Position numbers and translations under genes: made by a program | In this document: piece after piece, positions 16,717 to 24,397 of the stretch | How positions within the stretch are numbered: the stretch's first letter is position 1 | How the letters are laid out: the number at the start of each line of letters is the position of its first letter | The notes under the pieces: model-generated | Databases searched by the model: none | Seen by the model: only the letters and a program-made list of their open reading frames with translations | What the model was told of the DNA's origin: nothing | DNA from: an uncultured Eubacteriales bacterium | GTDB lineage: Bacteria; Bacillota; Clostridia; Saccharofermentanales; Saccharofermentanaceae | Direction of reading: 5' to 3' | DNA: 64,000 bases | Assembly (NCBI GenBank): GCA_900314745.1 | Contig: OMWK01000001.1 | Location: 177,070-241,069, forward strand

Positions 16717-17307
16717 TCAGCAGTTGCCTGTATAGACATACTTAAGACACCCGCGCGCCGCATCCGCGAGTTCATACACGGTATCAACCGGCGTGGGAGG
16801 ACGGTCCGTCATGTGAAAGCAGGGATGAAATCTCGATACATGAAGCGGGATGTCTTCGAAGCTTCTTCAATGAACGCCATCGTCATATCAAGATCTCCGC
16901 CGAGGACCTTCTTATAAACATCCCGGTCGAAGCACTTAAGATCGATATTCATGGCATCGATATAAGGACTTATCTCACGAAGCACTGACAGGGATGCAGT
17001 GCCGTTACTTACAAGGACGTTCTTAAGTCCCGCCTCGTGCGACAGCTTTCCGGCATCACGCACAAACTCGTAACCCGCGAGCGGCTCGTTATAAGTAAAT
17101 GCTATTCCGATATTGCTCCGGGATCTGTATCTTTGTGCCGGGGAAGAAATGCCGGAGCGGCTTCTTTTCGATCGGGTCGAGGGCGAGGGCAGTTATGCGT
17201 CCGTAATTTAATGCCTTTACCTTGCCCTCTGCGCATGTTCTCGCGCCGCAAAAGCCCGCGGCTCCTTCACTTATGTCGCATTGTCTGAAGCAGACGCCGC
17301 ACTTCAT
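16717..17307 (-). pseudogene. amrS: Broken AmmeMemoRadiSam system radical SAM enzyme
   Basis: The start (ATG 17307, overlapping the upstream stop as ATGA) encodes the normal N-terminus MKCGVCFRQCDISEG through KKPLRHFFPGTKI. The frame then shifts, and the next readable segment is NIGIAFTYNEP followed by LSHEAGLKNVLVSNGT. The stretch between them, which should carry the radical SAM CxxxCxxC motif, is gone. A second shift near 16861 joins MAFIEEAS to DIPLHVSRFHPCFHM, and the C-terminal YVYTGNC ends at TGA 16717. Two internal deletions, each with a frameshift, leave about 60 percent of a normal gene. It cannot make a working radical SAM enzyme unless the deletions are assembly errors. Confidence 0.85.
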
Positions 17308-18650
17308 CTGTGGCGCACCACCATGAAGCGCTGAAGATAATACTTCTCGTGAGATCCTATCCCGCCCTTATACATCGCGATGGAGACCTGATCCTCAACA
17401 GTATCAACACCCTCAAGGTCAGGGAGCAGAAGCCCCCTTCTTCCGTCGGGAGTGCTGACGATGACGCCGTACTTTCTTACGTCGAGCTTATCTAACGAAT
17501 CGATATCCTCGGGCGGCATGAGAACATCCACGTTTATCTCAAGTGAATCGAACTCGCTCACGCGGACAGGAGGAAATCTCGGGTCACGTGTCGAAGCGCT
17601 GACCGCATTATTACTGATCTCCTGCGCGACAGAAGAAGACGTGGGACCTATGGTGCCGATGCATCCTCTCAAGTCCCCGTTCTTATGAATGGAAACGAAG
17701 GCTCCCGCTCTCGTACTAAGTAATTCTTCGGGGATGTTCTCCCCCTCATCCAGAATACCTGAGATGTCTTCCGGGATACGAAGCCTCCTGCCATCCCTTA
17801 TATAGCTTTCCAGTGACAGTCTCGCGAGACGCACATAGATGTCGGGTTTATCGTCGGGAAGAAAAGAGCATATGCCGTAACCTACGCCCGTTACATCCTC
17901 GTGCGAATAAACGTGCGCCTTTACGCGCCTGTTGTTCCAGCACCCCGCCATGATGACGAAGGACCTGTGCCCGCACTCTGCAGCCCTGTCACAGAAGTCC
18001 TCATCGAATTTCAGAAGCTCATCGAAAGCCGCGCGCCCCATGACATCCATTATCCTGCTGTCATACTCGGGACCCTCCGCAGCAAACCCGTACGGACCGT
18101 AATCCTGAAGCTTATGGGACAGGTCGCCGCTTCCCACGATGACCGCCCTTCTGTTAAGACTGTCTATGGCTTCCGCGATGATCTGCCCCAGCCTGAAGTG
18201 CTGATTAAAGGAAAGTCCCGACAAACCGATGCGGACGATCTTACCGCCTTTGTATTCTTTCCTTATAAACCACAGAGGAACCATAGTTCCGTGATCTAAT
18301 TCCGGATCCCTCTCTCCCTTCGTGCCGCATGGGAAATCCTCCCTCTTCGCGGCGGAGCATATGGCATCTATAAGTTCCTTATCGTACTCCTCTTTAAACT
18401 TAACTTCAGGAGCCCGGAACATGGCGAAGGAACCTTCCGCACCGTCTCCGGGAGATATGTGAAAGTAATCGGAATACATCACCGAGTGAGGACTTATTAT
18501 CACGATCGTCTCGGGCTTAAGCGACGCTATCTCAGCTGCCACTTTCCTGTAAGACGCGATAGTCTTGCTCACCTTCTCTTCTCCGCCGCGGCCTACTGCG
18601 GGGACAATCAGAGGAGGATGCGGAACCATGTAAGAAGCGATGACAGACAC
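17304..18650 (-). CDS. MEMO1-AMMECR1 fusion protein of the AmmeMemoRadiSam system (448 aa)
   Basis: Two domains in one chain. Residues 1-260 are MEMO1/LigB-like (class III extradiol dioxygenase fold) with YMVPHPPLIVP, IISPHS, DHGTMVPLWF and VGSGDLSH, all metal-site segments of the family. Residues 270-448 are AMMECR1, with GAFVSIHKNGDLRGCIGTIGP and DPRFPPV. Such fusions occur in anaerobes next to the radical SAM gene amrS; the cellular role of the system is not settled. GTG 18650 with AGGAAG before it is the best start, one base after the stop of the monooxygenase gene. Its stop overlaps the start of amrS (ATGA), but that partner is broken here. Confidence 0.9.
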   Translation of the reverse strand: MSVIASYMVPHPPLIVPAVGRGGEEKVSKTIASYRKVAAEIASLKPETIVIISPHSVMYSDYFHISPGDGAEGSFAMFRAPEVKFKEEYDKELIDAICSAAKREDFPCGTKGERDPELDHGTMVPLWFIRKEYKGGKIVRIGLSGLSFNQHFRLGQIIAEAIDSLNRRAVIVGSGDLSHKLQDYGPYGFAAEGPEYDSRIMDVMGRAAFDELLKFDEDFCDRAAECGHRSFVIMAGCWNNRRVKAHVYSHEDVTGVGYGICSFLPDDKPDIYVRLARLSLESYIRDGRRLRIPEDISGILDEGENIPEELLSTRAGAFVSIHKNGDLRGCIGTIGPTSSSVAQEISNNAVSASTRDPRFPPVRVSEFDSLEINVDVLMPPEDIDSLDKLDVRKYGVIVSTPDGRRGLLLPDLEGVDTVEDQVSIAMYKGGIGSHEKYYLQRFMVVRHR

Positions 18651-18651
18651 G

Positions 18652-18975
18652 TTACTTCCTAATAAATCCCTGATCGGAAGATGGCAGTTCATCGGACACG
18701 TATCTTTCCACATTCATGTGAAGATCGTACTTATCGCGAAGCTGCGCGATGGTCTGCATCATCGGAGACGCATGGTGAATATCGATAGCCTCCTGGCTTT
18801 CCCACGCATCAATGAGCAGGACCGTCTCGGGGTCGTTCATAGGGAAGAAATACTCATAACGTACATTTCCCTTCTCTGCGCGTATCAGGTCTGCAGTGCC
18901 GCTGCTCTCCATCTCCTGCGCAAACTTACGAGCGCTGCCGTTTGTACCCGTGTAGTAAAGATTTACCGTGATCAT
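18652..18975 (-). CDS. Antibiotic biosynthesis monooxygenase-family protein (107 aa)
   Basis: A small ferredoxin-like-fold protein of the ABM/YgiN group. It has the typical strand ITVNLYYTG, the central YEYFFPMNDPETVLLIDAWES and the helix DIHHASPMMQ. Family members are cofactor-free quinol or polyketide monooxygenases, or proteins of unknown role. It is the first gene of a run with the MEMO1-AMMECR1 fusion (one-base gap). The start at ATG 18975 has GGGGG (of ACAGGGGGTAATG) just upstream. Confidence 0.82.
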   Translation of the reverse strand: MITVNLYYTGTNGSARKFAQEMESSGTADLIRAEKGNVRYEYFFPMNDPETVLLIDAWESQEAIDIHHASPMMQTIAQLRDKYDLHMNVERYVSDELPSSDQGFIRK

Positions 18976-19058
18976 GCATTACCCCCTGTGAAGATTGATC
19001 GGACCCTTGTCCATATTGCTATTTTAACATCCCGGCGCCTGTATTTTTTCTTACATGT

Positions 19059-19064
19059 TATAAT
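19059..19064 (+). promoter_or_regulatory. Extended -10 promoter of pepT
   Basis: TGTTATAAT (TGnTATAAT) ends at 19064, 26 bases before ATG 19091, with CAGGAG as the ribosome binding site between. No good -35 is seen, as expected for an extended -10 promoter. Confidence 0.6.
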
Positions 19065-19090
19065 CAGTCATCACTATCAGGAGCACGAAC

Positions 19091-20344
19091 ATGGCAATTG
19101 AGGACACTATCAAGGCACTCACGAAGGAAGCATCAGAGAGATTTCTTAAGTATGTAAGCATACCGACAGCATCGGATGAGAACTCGGGAACATCCCCCAG
19201 CACCGGCGCGCAGTATGATCTCGCGGAAGTTCTTTCTGAAGAGCTTAAGAACATCGGCATACCCGAAGAGGATGTTTATTACGATGATCAGCTCTGCTAT
19301 GTTTATGCAACGGTCAAGGGAGACCCGGATCTTCCGAAGATCGGATTCATCTCACATATGGATACTTCGCCCGAATGTTCAGGCGAGAACATTAAGCCTC
19401 AGATCATCAGGAACTATGACGGAAGCGATATCGCTCTCGGAAGTTCCGGCAAGGTCCTGTCCACTTCAAGTTTCCCGGAACTTAAGGAGTATATCGGACA
19501 GACGATAATAACGACCGACGGAACGACGCTTCTCGGAGCCGATGACAAAGCAGGCATCGCTGAGATAATGACCATGGCTTCATATCTCATTTCTCATCCG
19601 CAGATCAGGCACGGAGACATTAAGATATGCTTCACACCCGACGAGGAGATCGGCGAAGGAACGTCATTCTTCAGCATCCAAAGATTCGGTGCAGATTACG
19701 CATACACGGTCGACGGTGGAAAGTTAGGCGAGATATCCTACGAGAACTTCAATGCCGCATCGTGCAGGATAAAGATCCACGGGGCCAACATCCATCCGGG
19801 CGAAGCTTACGGGAAGATGATCAATTCACAGCGCATAGCAATGAAGATAGATACCGCCATTCCGGATTCACAAAGACCTGAGACCACCAGGGATCACGAG
19901 GGATTCTTCCACCTCATGTCCATCGAAGGCTCCGTGGATTTAACGGAGATGCGCTACATTATAAGGGACCACGACAGGGAGCTTTTTGAGCAGAAGAAGG
20001 AATTTATAAAGAACCTGTGCGCGGGCATTGAGAAGGAGCACCCCGGGGCCGTGATCGAGGTAAGCATAAGCGACACCTACTACAACATGAGAGATGTCAT
20101 CGTTCCCGATCACATGCACATAGTTAACGATGCCATAGCGGCGATGGAAATATCCGGAATCAACCCCGTGATCGAACCCATCAGAGGCGGCACGGACGGC
20201 GCGATGCTCTCCTACAAGGGACTTCCCTGCCCGAACCTTTGCGCGGGAGGACACAACTTCCATGGCGTGTACGAATACATACCGGAAGAGTCACTCGGAA
20301 GAATCGCTTATCTTCTCATCACTATCGCCACGCACAGGGATTGA
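19091..20344 (+). CDS. pepT: Peptidase T (tripeptide aminopeptidase, 417 aa)
   Basis: M20 family zinc aminopeptidase that removes the N-terminal residue from tripeptides in the cytoplasm. All metal-site segments are present: HMDTSP (His, Asp), LLGADDKAG (bridging Asp), FTPDEEIG (catalytic Glu and ligand Glu), the Asp in YTVDGG, and the final GGHNFHG. The length matches PepT (about 405-415). CAGGAG precedes ATG 19091. The gene stands alone between its own promoter and a terminator at 20361-20395. Confidence 0.95.
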   Translation: MAIEDTIKALTKEASERFLKYVSIPTASDENSGTSPSTGAQYDLAEVLSEELKNIGIPEEDVYYDDQLCYVYATVKGDPDLPKIGFISHMDTSPECSGENIKPQIIRNYDGSDIALGSSGKVLSTSSFPELKEYIGQTIITTDGTTLLGADDKAGIAEIMTMASYLISHPQIRHGDIKICFTPDEEIGEGTSFFSIQRFGADYAYTVDGGKLGEISYENFNAASCRIKIHGANIHPGEAYGKMINSQRIAMKIDTAIPDSQRPETTRDHEGFFHLMSIEGSVDLTEMRYIIRDHDRELFEQKKEFIKNLCAGIEKEHPGAVIEVSISDTYYNMRDVIVPDHMHIVNDAIAAMEISGINPVIEPIRGGTDGAMLSYKGLPCPNLCAGGHNFHGVYEYIPEESLGRIAYLLITIATHRD

Positions 20345-20360
20345 TCCCGGTAACAGAAAT

Positions 20361-20395
20361 GGCCGCCCCGAAGGACGGCCGTAAACCTTATTTTT
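20361..20395 (+). terminator. Rho-independent terminator after pepT
   Basis: GGCCGCCCCGAAGGACGGCC hairpin followed by a T-rich tract (TTATTTTT), starting 17 bases after the pepT stop. On the minus strand it also lies just past the end of the convergent pilin-like gene. Confidence 0.85.
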
Positions 20396-20424
20396 CAAAA
20401 CCTTATGTGGATTAATCGCCGGTC

Positions 20425-20565
20425 TTATACAAGAGCGCTGAGTACGTTCTTAAAGACGCCAATGTAGTTATAGAGCATCACCGATGCCAGTATGCAGATG
20501 ATAGCTACAACGAGAAGTACCTCGATAAGACACATCCCCTTCTTAGACTTAAGCAACTTTTCCAT
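20425..20565 (-). CDS. Very short type IV pilin-like peptide (46 aa)
   Basis: A 10-residue basic leader (MEKLLKSKKG) is followed by MCLIEVLLVVAIICILASVM, matching the prepilin peptidase site: cleavage after Gly10 and Glu at +5, then the conserved hydrophobic helix. Only about 16 residues remain after the helix, so the mature form would be 36 residues, far shorter than a normal type IV pilin (about 140-170) and shorter than most Flp pilins. AGGAGG eight to nine bases before ATG 20565 is a strong start signal. No pilus assembly or tad genes are in the window. It may be a minimal pilin or a truncated one. Confidence 0.7.
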   Translation of the reverse strand: MEKLLKSKKGMCLIEVLLVVAIICILASVMLYNYIGVFKNVLSALV

Positions 20566-20709
20566 TTTGGTTTTTCCTCCTGAAGAATGTATTGATTTGA
20601 TAATCGTATTATTCAACGGATGGAAAACACATCCAATGGTTAATATAAGGCCGTTCTGTCGCCTAATAAACACAGGATGATACAAGTGTTGCTTATTGTA
20701 AAAATGATT

Positions 20710-22077
20710 TCAGATTAAACCCTTGATTATGATTATAAGTATCAGCAAAGGCAGGACAAACTTGAAGTAAGGAACCAGATATTTACTCATCTTAATACCC
20801 TTACCAGTATTGGTCTCTTCAAGATACTTATCCGCACCCCAGCCGAACTTTGCCGAACAGAATACGACGAAGACCAGAGCGCCGACGGGAAGCAGAATAT
20901 TGGAGACGATGAAATCCTCGAAGTCCAGAATATTCCTGTCGCCGAAGTGCACATTCTGAAGACTGTTGTAACCCAGAAGCGCCGGCATGCTCGCTATGAT
21001 CATGAATACGGCATTGAACGTAACGGACTTTCTTCTGCTCCAGCCGAGATTATCCATGGCGGAACCTACGATATTCTCGAACACCGCCGTGACCGTGGAG
21101 AAGCTCGCGAACGTCATGAAGAGGAAGAACAAAGCTCCCCATATCCTTCCGCCCTGCATGCTTATGAATACACTCGGAAGCGTAACAAATATGAGAGACG
21201 GTCCCTGACCCGGCGCGATGCCGAAGCTGAAGCACGCAGGGAATATGATAAGTCCGGACATGATGGCTACGAATGTGTCGAGGCAGACGATCTTAACAGA
21301 CTCGGATGTGATCGTGTGACTTCTGGACATGTAGCTTCCGAATACTTCCATGGAGGCAGTACCGAGGCTTAACGTGAAGAAGGCCTGGCTCATGGCCGCC
21401 ATGATCACATCCCAGATTCCGATCTGCTTTATGCTGTCGACGTTGGGAAGAAGGTAGAATTTGATTCCTTCCGCGGCTCCTTCCAGAAGTCCGCTGTTGA
21501 TGACAAGTGCCAGTATCAGCGTAAGAAGTCCCGTCATCATGAACTTGTTCACTGTCTCGAGTCCGTTCTTAACACCGAAGATGAGAACAAGGAACCCCGC
21601 TACGACAATAACGGTCGTAAACAGCATCATCTCGTTTGGGTCGGAAAGCATGTTATCAAAAACAGCCGGAACGGATTCCTGTGTCACTCCTTCGAAGTCC
21701 CCGTTTACGAACTTGCAGAAATACGACAGCATCCATCCGGATACAGTCGTGTAGTACATCATAAGAAGATAGCATCCGGCTATGCAGACCCAGCCGTGCA
21801 GATGCCATTTGGAGCCTGGCTTCTCAAGAGCCTTATATCCCTGAACTATCGTCTTCCCGCTCGCTCTTCCTATCGCGAGCTCCATTGTAAGAACGGGGAT
21901 TCCCATTATAACGAGGAAGAACAGATATAGGAGCACGAATATCGCGCCTCCGTTCTGTCCGCATACATAAGGGAACTTCCAGACATTGCCGATACCGACA
22001 GCGCAGCCGGCGCTGACAAGGATAAAGCCTAATCTTGAACCGAAGCTCTCACGTTTTGTAACATTGTTACTTCTCAT
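20710..22077 (-). CDS. Sodium-dependent neurotransmitter/amino-acid symporter, NSS family (455 aa)
   Basis: Second NSS transporter of the window. Helix 1 has AGCAVGIGNVWKFPYVCGQNGG, close to the LeuT/MhsT sodium and substrate site, and about eleven to twelve helices follow. It differs enough from the copy at 6415-7809 to be a separate subfamily. ATG 22077 overlaps the last 11 bases of the small upstream gene, so translation is probably coupled. The longer frame from 22128 would run through that gene and has no binding site. The substrate is unknown; Na+-driven amino acid uptake is the family norm. Confidence 0.9.
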   Translation of the reverse strand: MRSNNVTKRESFGSRLGFILVSAGCAVGIGNVWKFPYVCGQNGGAIFVLLYLFFLVIMGIPVLTMELAIGRASGKTIVQGYKALEKPGSKWHLHGWVCIAGCYLLMMYYTTVSGWMLSYFCKFVNGDFEGVTQESVPAVFDNMLSDPNEMMLFTTVIVVAGFLVLIFGVKNGLETVNKFMMTGLLTLILALVINSGLLEGAAEGIKFYLLPNVDSIKQIGIWDVIMAAMSQAFFTLSLGTASMEVFGSYMSRSHTITSESVKIVCLDTFVAIMSGLIIFPACFSFGIAPGQGPSLIFVTLPSVFISMQGGRIWGALFFLFMTFASFSTVTAVFENIVGSAMDNLGWSRRKSVTFNAVFMIIASMPALLGYNSLQNVHFGDRNILDFEDFIVSNILLPVGALVFVVFCSAKFGWGADKYLEETNTGKGIKMSKYLVPYFKFVLPLLILIIIIKGLI

Positions 22078-22297
22078 ATCCACATGAGGAACGTCCCGGC
22101 ATATCATCGCCGGATACATACCTCGCATTAAACTCCATGTTAATATCCCGAATCTCGCGCTTGCCGTCTATATAGTCCTGATACATCTCGGCAAGACCGG
22201 CCATGCAGCCGTCGCACAGTGCATCGATATTTCCGAGAGACTCGGCAACTATCCTCTCGCGTTCTTCCCTGGTTGTGTCTTTGATCAAAATGCTCAT
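22067..22297 (-). CDS. Small conserved cysteine-containing protein of unknown function (76 aa)
   Basis: A 76-residue acidic protein starting MSILIKDTTREERERIVAES, with a CDGC pair in the middle, a YQDYIDGKREI helix and a further Cys near the C-terminus. The pattern looks like a conserved clostridial family, but I cannot assign a function. It is the first gene of a two-gene operon with the NSS symporter (11-base overlap), which may hint at regulation or assembly of the transporter. The start ATG 22297 has no ribosome binding site and lies six bases after a TATAAT. Confidence 0.65.
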   Translation of the reverse strand: MSILIKDTTREERERIVAESLGNIDALCDGCMAGLAEMYQDYIDGKREIRDINMEFNARYVSGDDMPGRSSCGYEK

Positions 22298-22303
22298 TCG
22301 CTA

Positions 22304-22309
22304 ATTATA
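22304..22309 (-). promoter_or_regulatory. TATAAT -10 box six bases from the start codon (possible leaderless start)
   Basis: On the minus strand TATAAT (22309-22304) is followed by only TAGCGA before ATG 22297. Transcription would start at or next to the A of the ATG. No ribosome binding site exists in the intervening bases. Confidence 0.45.
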
Positions 22310-22345
22310 TATCATCAAAGGAGGAAAACGGAGATAATTGTCGCA

Positions 22346-22687
22346 TTACTTAAACAGCGCCTCAAGGGCTTCTTTCTGCGCTGCTATCTCGTCAAGATAA
22401 GAAGAGTAATCGACTTCCTTCTTCGCGCGCAGAAGCTCAGTTACCTCAACTACAGGCTTAAGAAGGGGCGTCAACTCGAGGTTACCGAGAACGCCTTTAA
22501 GACTGTGAGCCGCTTCGAAAGCCTTTTCGAGGTCGCCCTCAGCTATGCTTGCGGAGAGCTTCCCGAAGTTGTCGTCGTCAAAGATCCTCGGGATAAGCTT
22601 CAGGTAGAAAGCCTCGTTTCCCATGAGCCTCGCGAGCGCCGCGTCCGTATCTGCTCCGTATGCCTTAAGTTCAGCTATTGTTGCCAT
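22346..22687 (-). CDS. Histidine phosphotransfer (Hpt) protein (113 aa)
   Basis: A stand-alone Hpt four-helix bundle. The phosphoaccepting histidine is in EAAHSLKGVLGNL near residue 60, the exact Hpt signature. It would shuttle phosphate between the hybrid kinase and the receiver-EAL protein encoded just upstream. AAGGAG precedes ATG 22687, 12 bases after the EAL gene. Last gene of the three-gene signalling operon. Confidence 0.92.
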   Translation of the reverse strand: MATIAELKAYGADTDAALARLMGNEAFYLKLIPRIFDDDNFGKLSASIAEGDLEKAFEAAHSLKGVLGNLELTPLLKPVVEVTELLRAKKEVDYSSYLDEIAAQKEALEALFK

Positions 22688-22699
22688 GTCAGGCTCTCC

Positions 22700-24376
22700 T
22701 TAATCTTTGTAGTATTTCTCAAACTCATCTGCGGGGATCGGTTTGGAGAAATAGTATCCCTGAATGATCGCACAGCCGGATTCCTTGAGCTTAAGATACT
22801 GCTCCTCAGTCTCAACTCCTTCGGCTATGGCCGGAACCTCCAGACATCTGGCTATCTCGAGCACGATATCGATTATCTTCATGTTGCGCTTGTTGAATGC
22901 GTTACGAAGGAACTGCATGTCGAGCTTCAGGGCATCGATGGGCAGATCGCCGATCATGTTGAGAGACGAATACCCGGAACCGAAGTCATCCATCTCTATG
23001 AAGAACCCCTTCCTGCGCAGGTCCTCGACGCGTTCTATTATCACGCTTGAATCACTTACATAAGCGGACTCTGTTATCTCAAGGTGCAGGTCCGATATCT
23101 CGATGCCGTTCTCCTCCACGATCCTTATGAGCCTGTTAGACAGATTGGGATCGTGCATCTCGACACGGGATATGTTTACGGAAACCGGGATCTTCCTGTC
23201 GTACTGCTCCCTCCACTTTCTTATCTGCGCACAGGTCTTGTGCCAGATGTAATCGTCAAGCTTGTATATGAGGCCGTTGCTCTCAAACAGCGGGATGAAA
23301 AGTCCGGGAGATATCAGATTCAGCTCGGGGTGGAACCATCTCACGAGAGCCTCCGCACCCGCGATCTGAGGCTCATCCCCGGTGATCCCGAACTTCGGCT
23401 GGAAGAATACCTTGAACTGCTCCTCTTTGATAGCCTTCTGGAAATCTCCGCACAGGCGCTCCTCGAAGAGGATCTTATTCAGAATGTCATCGTCAAAGTA
23501 CGCCGTCTCGTTGTGGTAGTTGCCCTGGAGCTTGTCATAGGCGAGACGGGCCCTGACAAACCTCTTGCTTATGTCTATGTTCTTATCGACACACGAGTAG
23601 ATTCCCATCGCCATTCTGATGCCGCTGCATTCGAGATTCACGGCTTCCGCGATCTTCTGAAGTCTTCCCTCATGTGAGTCAATGTGATGACAGTAGATAA
23701 AGAATACATCCACGTCCTTATGGCACAGAATGCACTCGTTCTCCGGATACTGACTCCTTATCCCGTCTGCGATGTGATGCAGAAGCTCGATGCACTTCTG
23801 CTTGCCGTACCTCTCGTGAACCACCTGGTAGTTATTGATGCCGAGAACTATCGCATCCATCTGCACATCGGGGTGGTACTTGTCGAAGCGCTCGGCGTAC
23901 TCATAGAAGTACTCACCGGTAAATAGTCCGGTCATGGGATCGTTCTGCGTTCCGCTTATGATCTGTCTCTCTTCGGAAAGCTCGATTGACTTTCTTACTC
24001 TCGCCTTGACGACGTCCGGCTGCGGATACGGCTTAGGTATGAAATCTGACGCGCCGGTATTAAGGCTCACGACCTCCGACTCCTGGTCGGTCGTCAGCAC
24101 GATGACAGGGATGCCGGACAGCTTGTCCTTGTTCTTTATGAGCGACAGAAGTTCCAGGCCGCCCATGCGCGGCATTATGAGATCTAAGAGGATCAGCGAT
24201 ATCGTCGTGCTGTTATTCTTAACGATCTCATACGCCTCTTCTCCGTCCTCCGCCGTCAGGACGTTGTACTCGTCCTTAAGCATCTCTGATAGTATCTCTC
24301 TGTTGATTAATTCATCGTCGGCTACGAGAATCGTTCTTTTGCCGTCTTCAACAAATGTCACAACTGAATTCTCCAT
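22700..24376 (-). CDS. Receiver-degenerate GGDEF-EAL protein, c-di-GMP phosphodiesterase (558 aa)
   Basis: Residues 12-130 are a receiver domain with DD at 20-21, phosphoacceptor Asp65 (LLDLIMPRMGG) and a later KPYP. Residues 145-300 look like a GGDEF domain whose signature is lost (HKDVDVFFIY at the site), so no cyclase activity is expected. Residues 310-555 are an EAL domain with AEALVRWFHP, the metal-site segments NISRVEM, EITES and DDFGSGYSSL, and QGYYFSKP. It should hydrolyse c-di-GMP under phosphorelay control. GTGGAGG precedes ATG 24376. It lies between the hybrid kinase gene and the Hpt gene. Confidence 0.92.
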   Translation of the reverse strand: MENSVVTFVEDGKRTILVADDELINREILSEMLKDEYNVLTAEDGEEAYEIVKNNSTTISLILLDLIMPRMGGLELLSLIKNKDKLSGIPVIVLTTDQESEVVSLNTGASDFIPKPYPQPDVVKARVRKSIELSEERQIISGTQNDPMTGLFTGEYFYEYAERFDKYHPDVQMDAIVLGINNYQVVHERYGKQKCIELLHHIADGIRSQYPENECILCHKDVDVFFIYCHHIDSHEGRLQKIAEAVNLECSGIRMAMGIYSCVDKNIDISKRFVRARLAYDKLQGNYHNETAYFDDDILNKILFEERLCGDFQKAIKEEQFKVFFQPKFGITGDEPQIAGAEALVRWFHPELNLISPGLFIPLFESNGLIYKLDDYIWHKTCAQIRKWREQYDRKIPVSVNISRVEMHDPNLSNRLIRIVEENGIEISDLHLEITESAYVSDSSVIIERVEDLRRKGFFIEMDDFGSGYSSLNMIGDLPIDALKLDMQFLRNAFNKRNMKIIDIVLEIARCLEVPAIAEGVETEEQYLKLKESGCAIIQGYYFSKPIPADEFEKYYKD

Positions 24377-24397
24377 TAGTACGCCTCCACTTAATAT

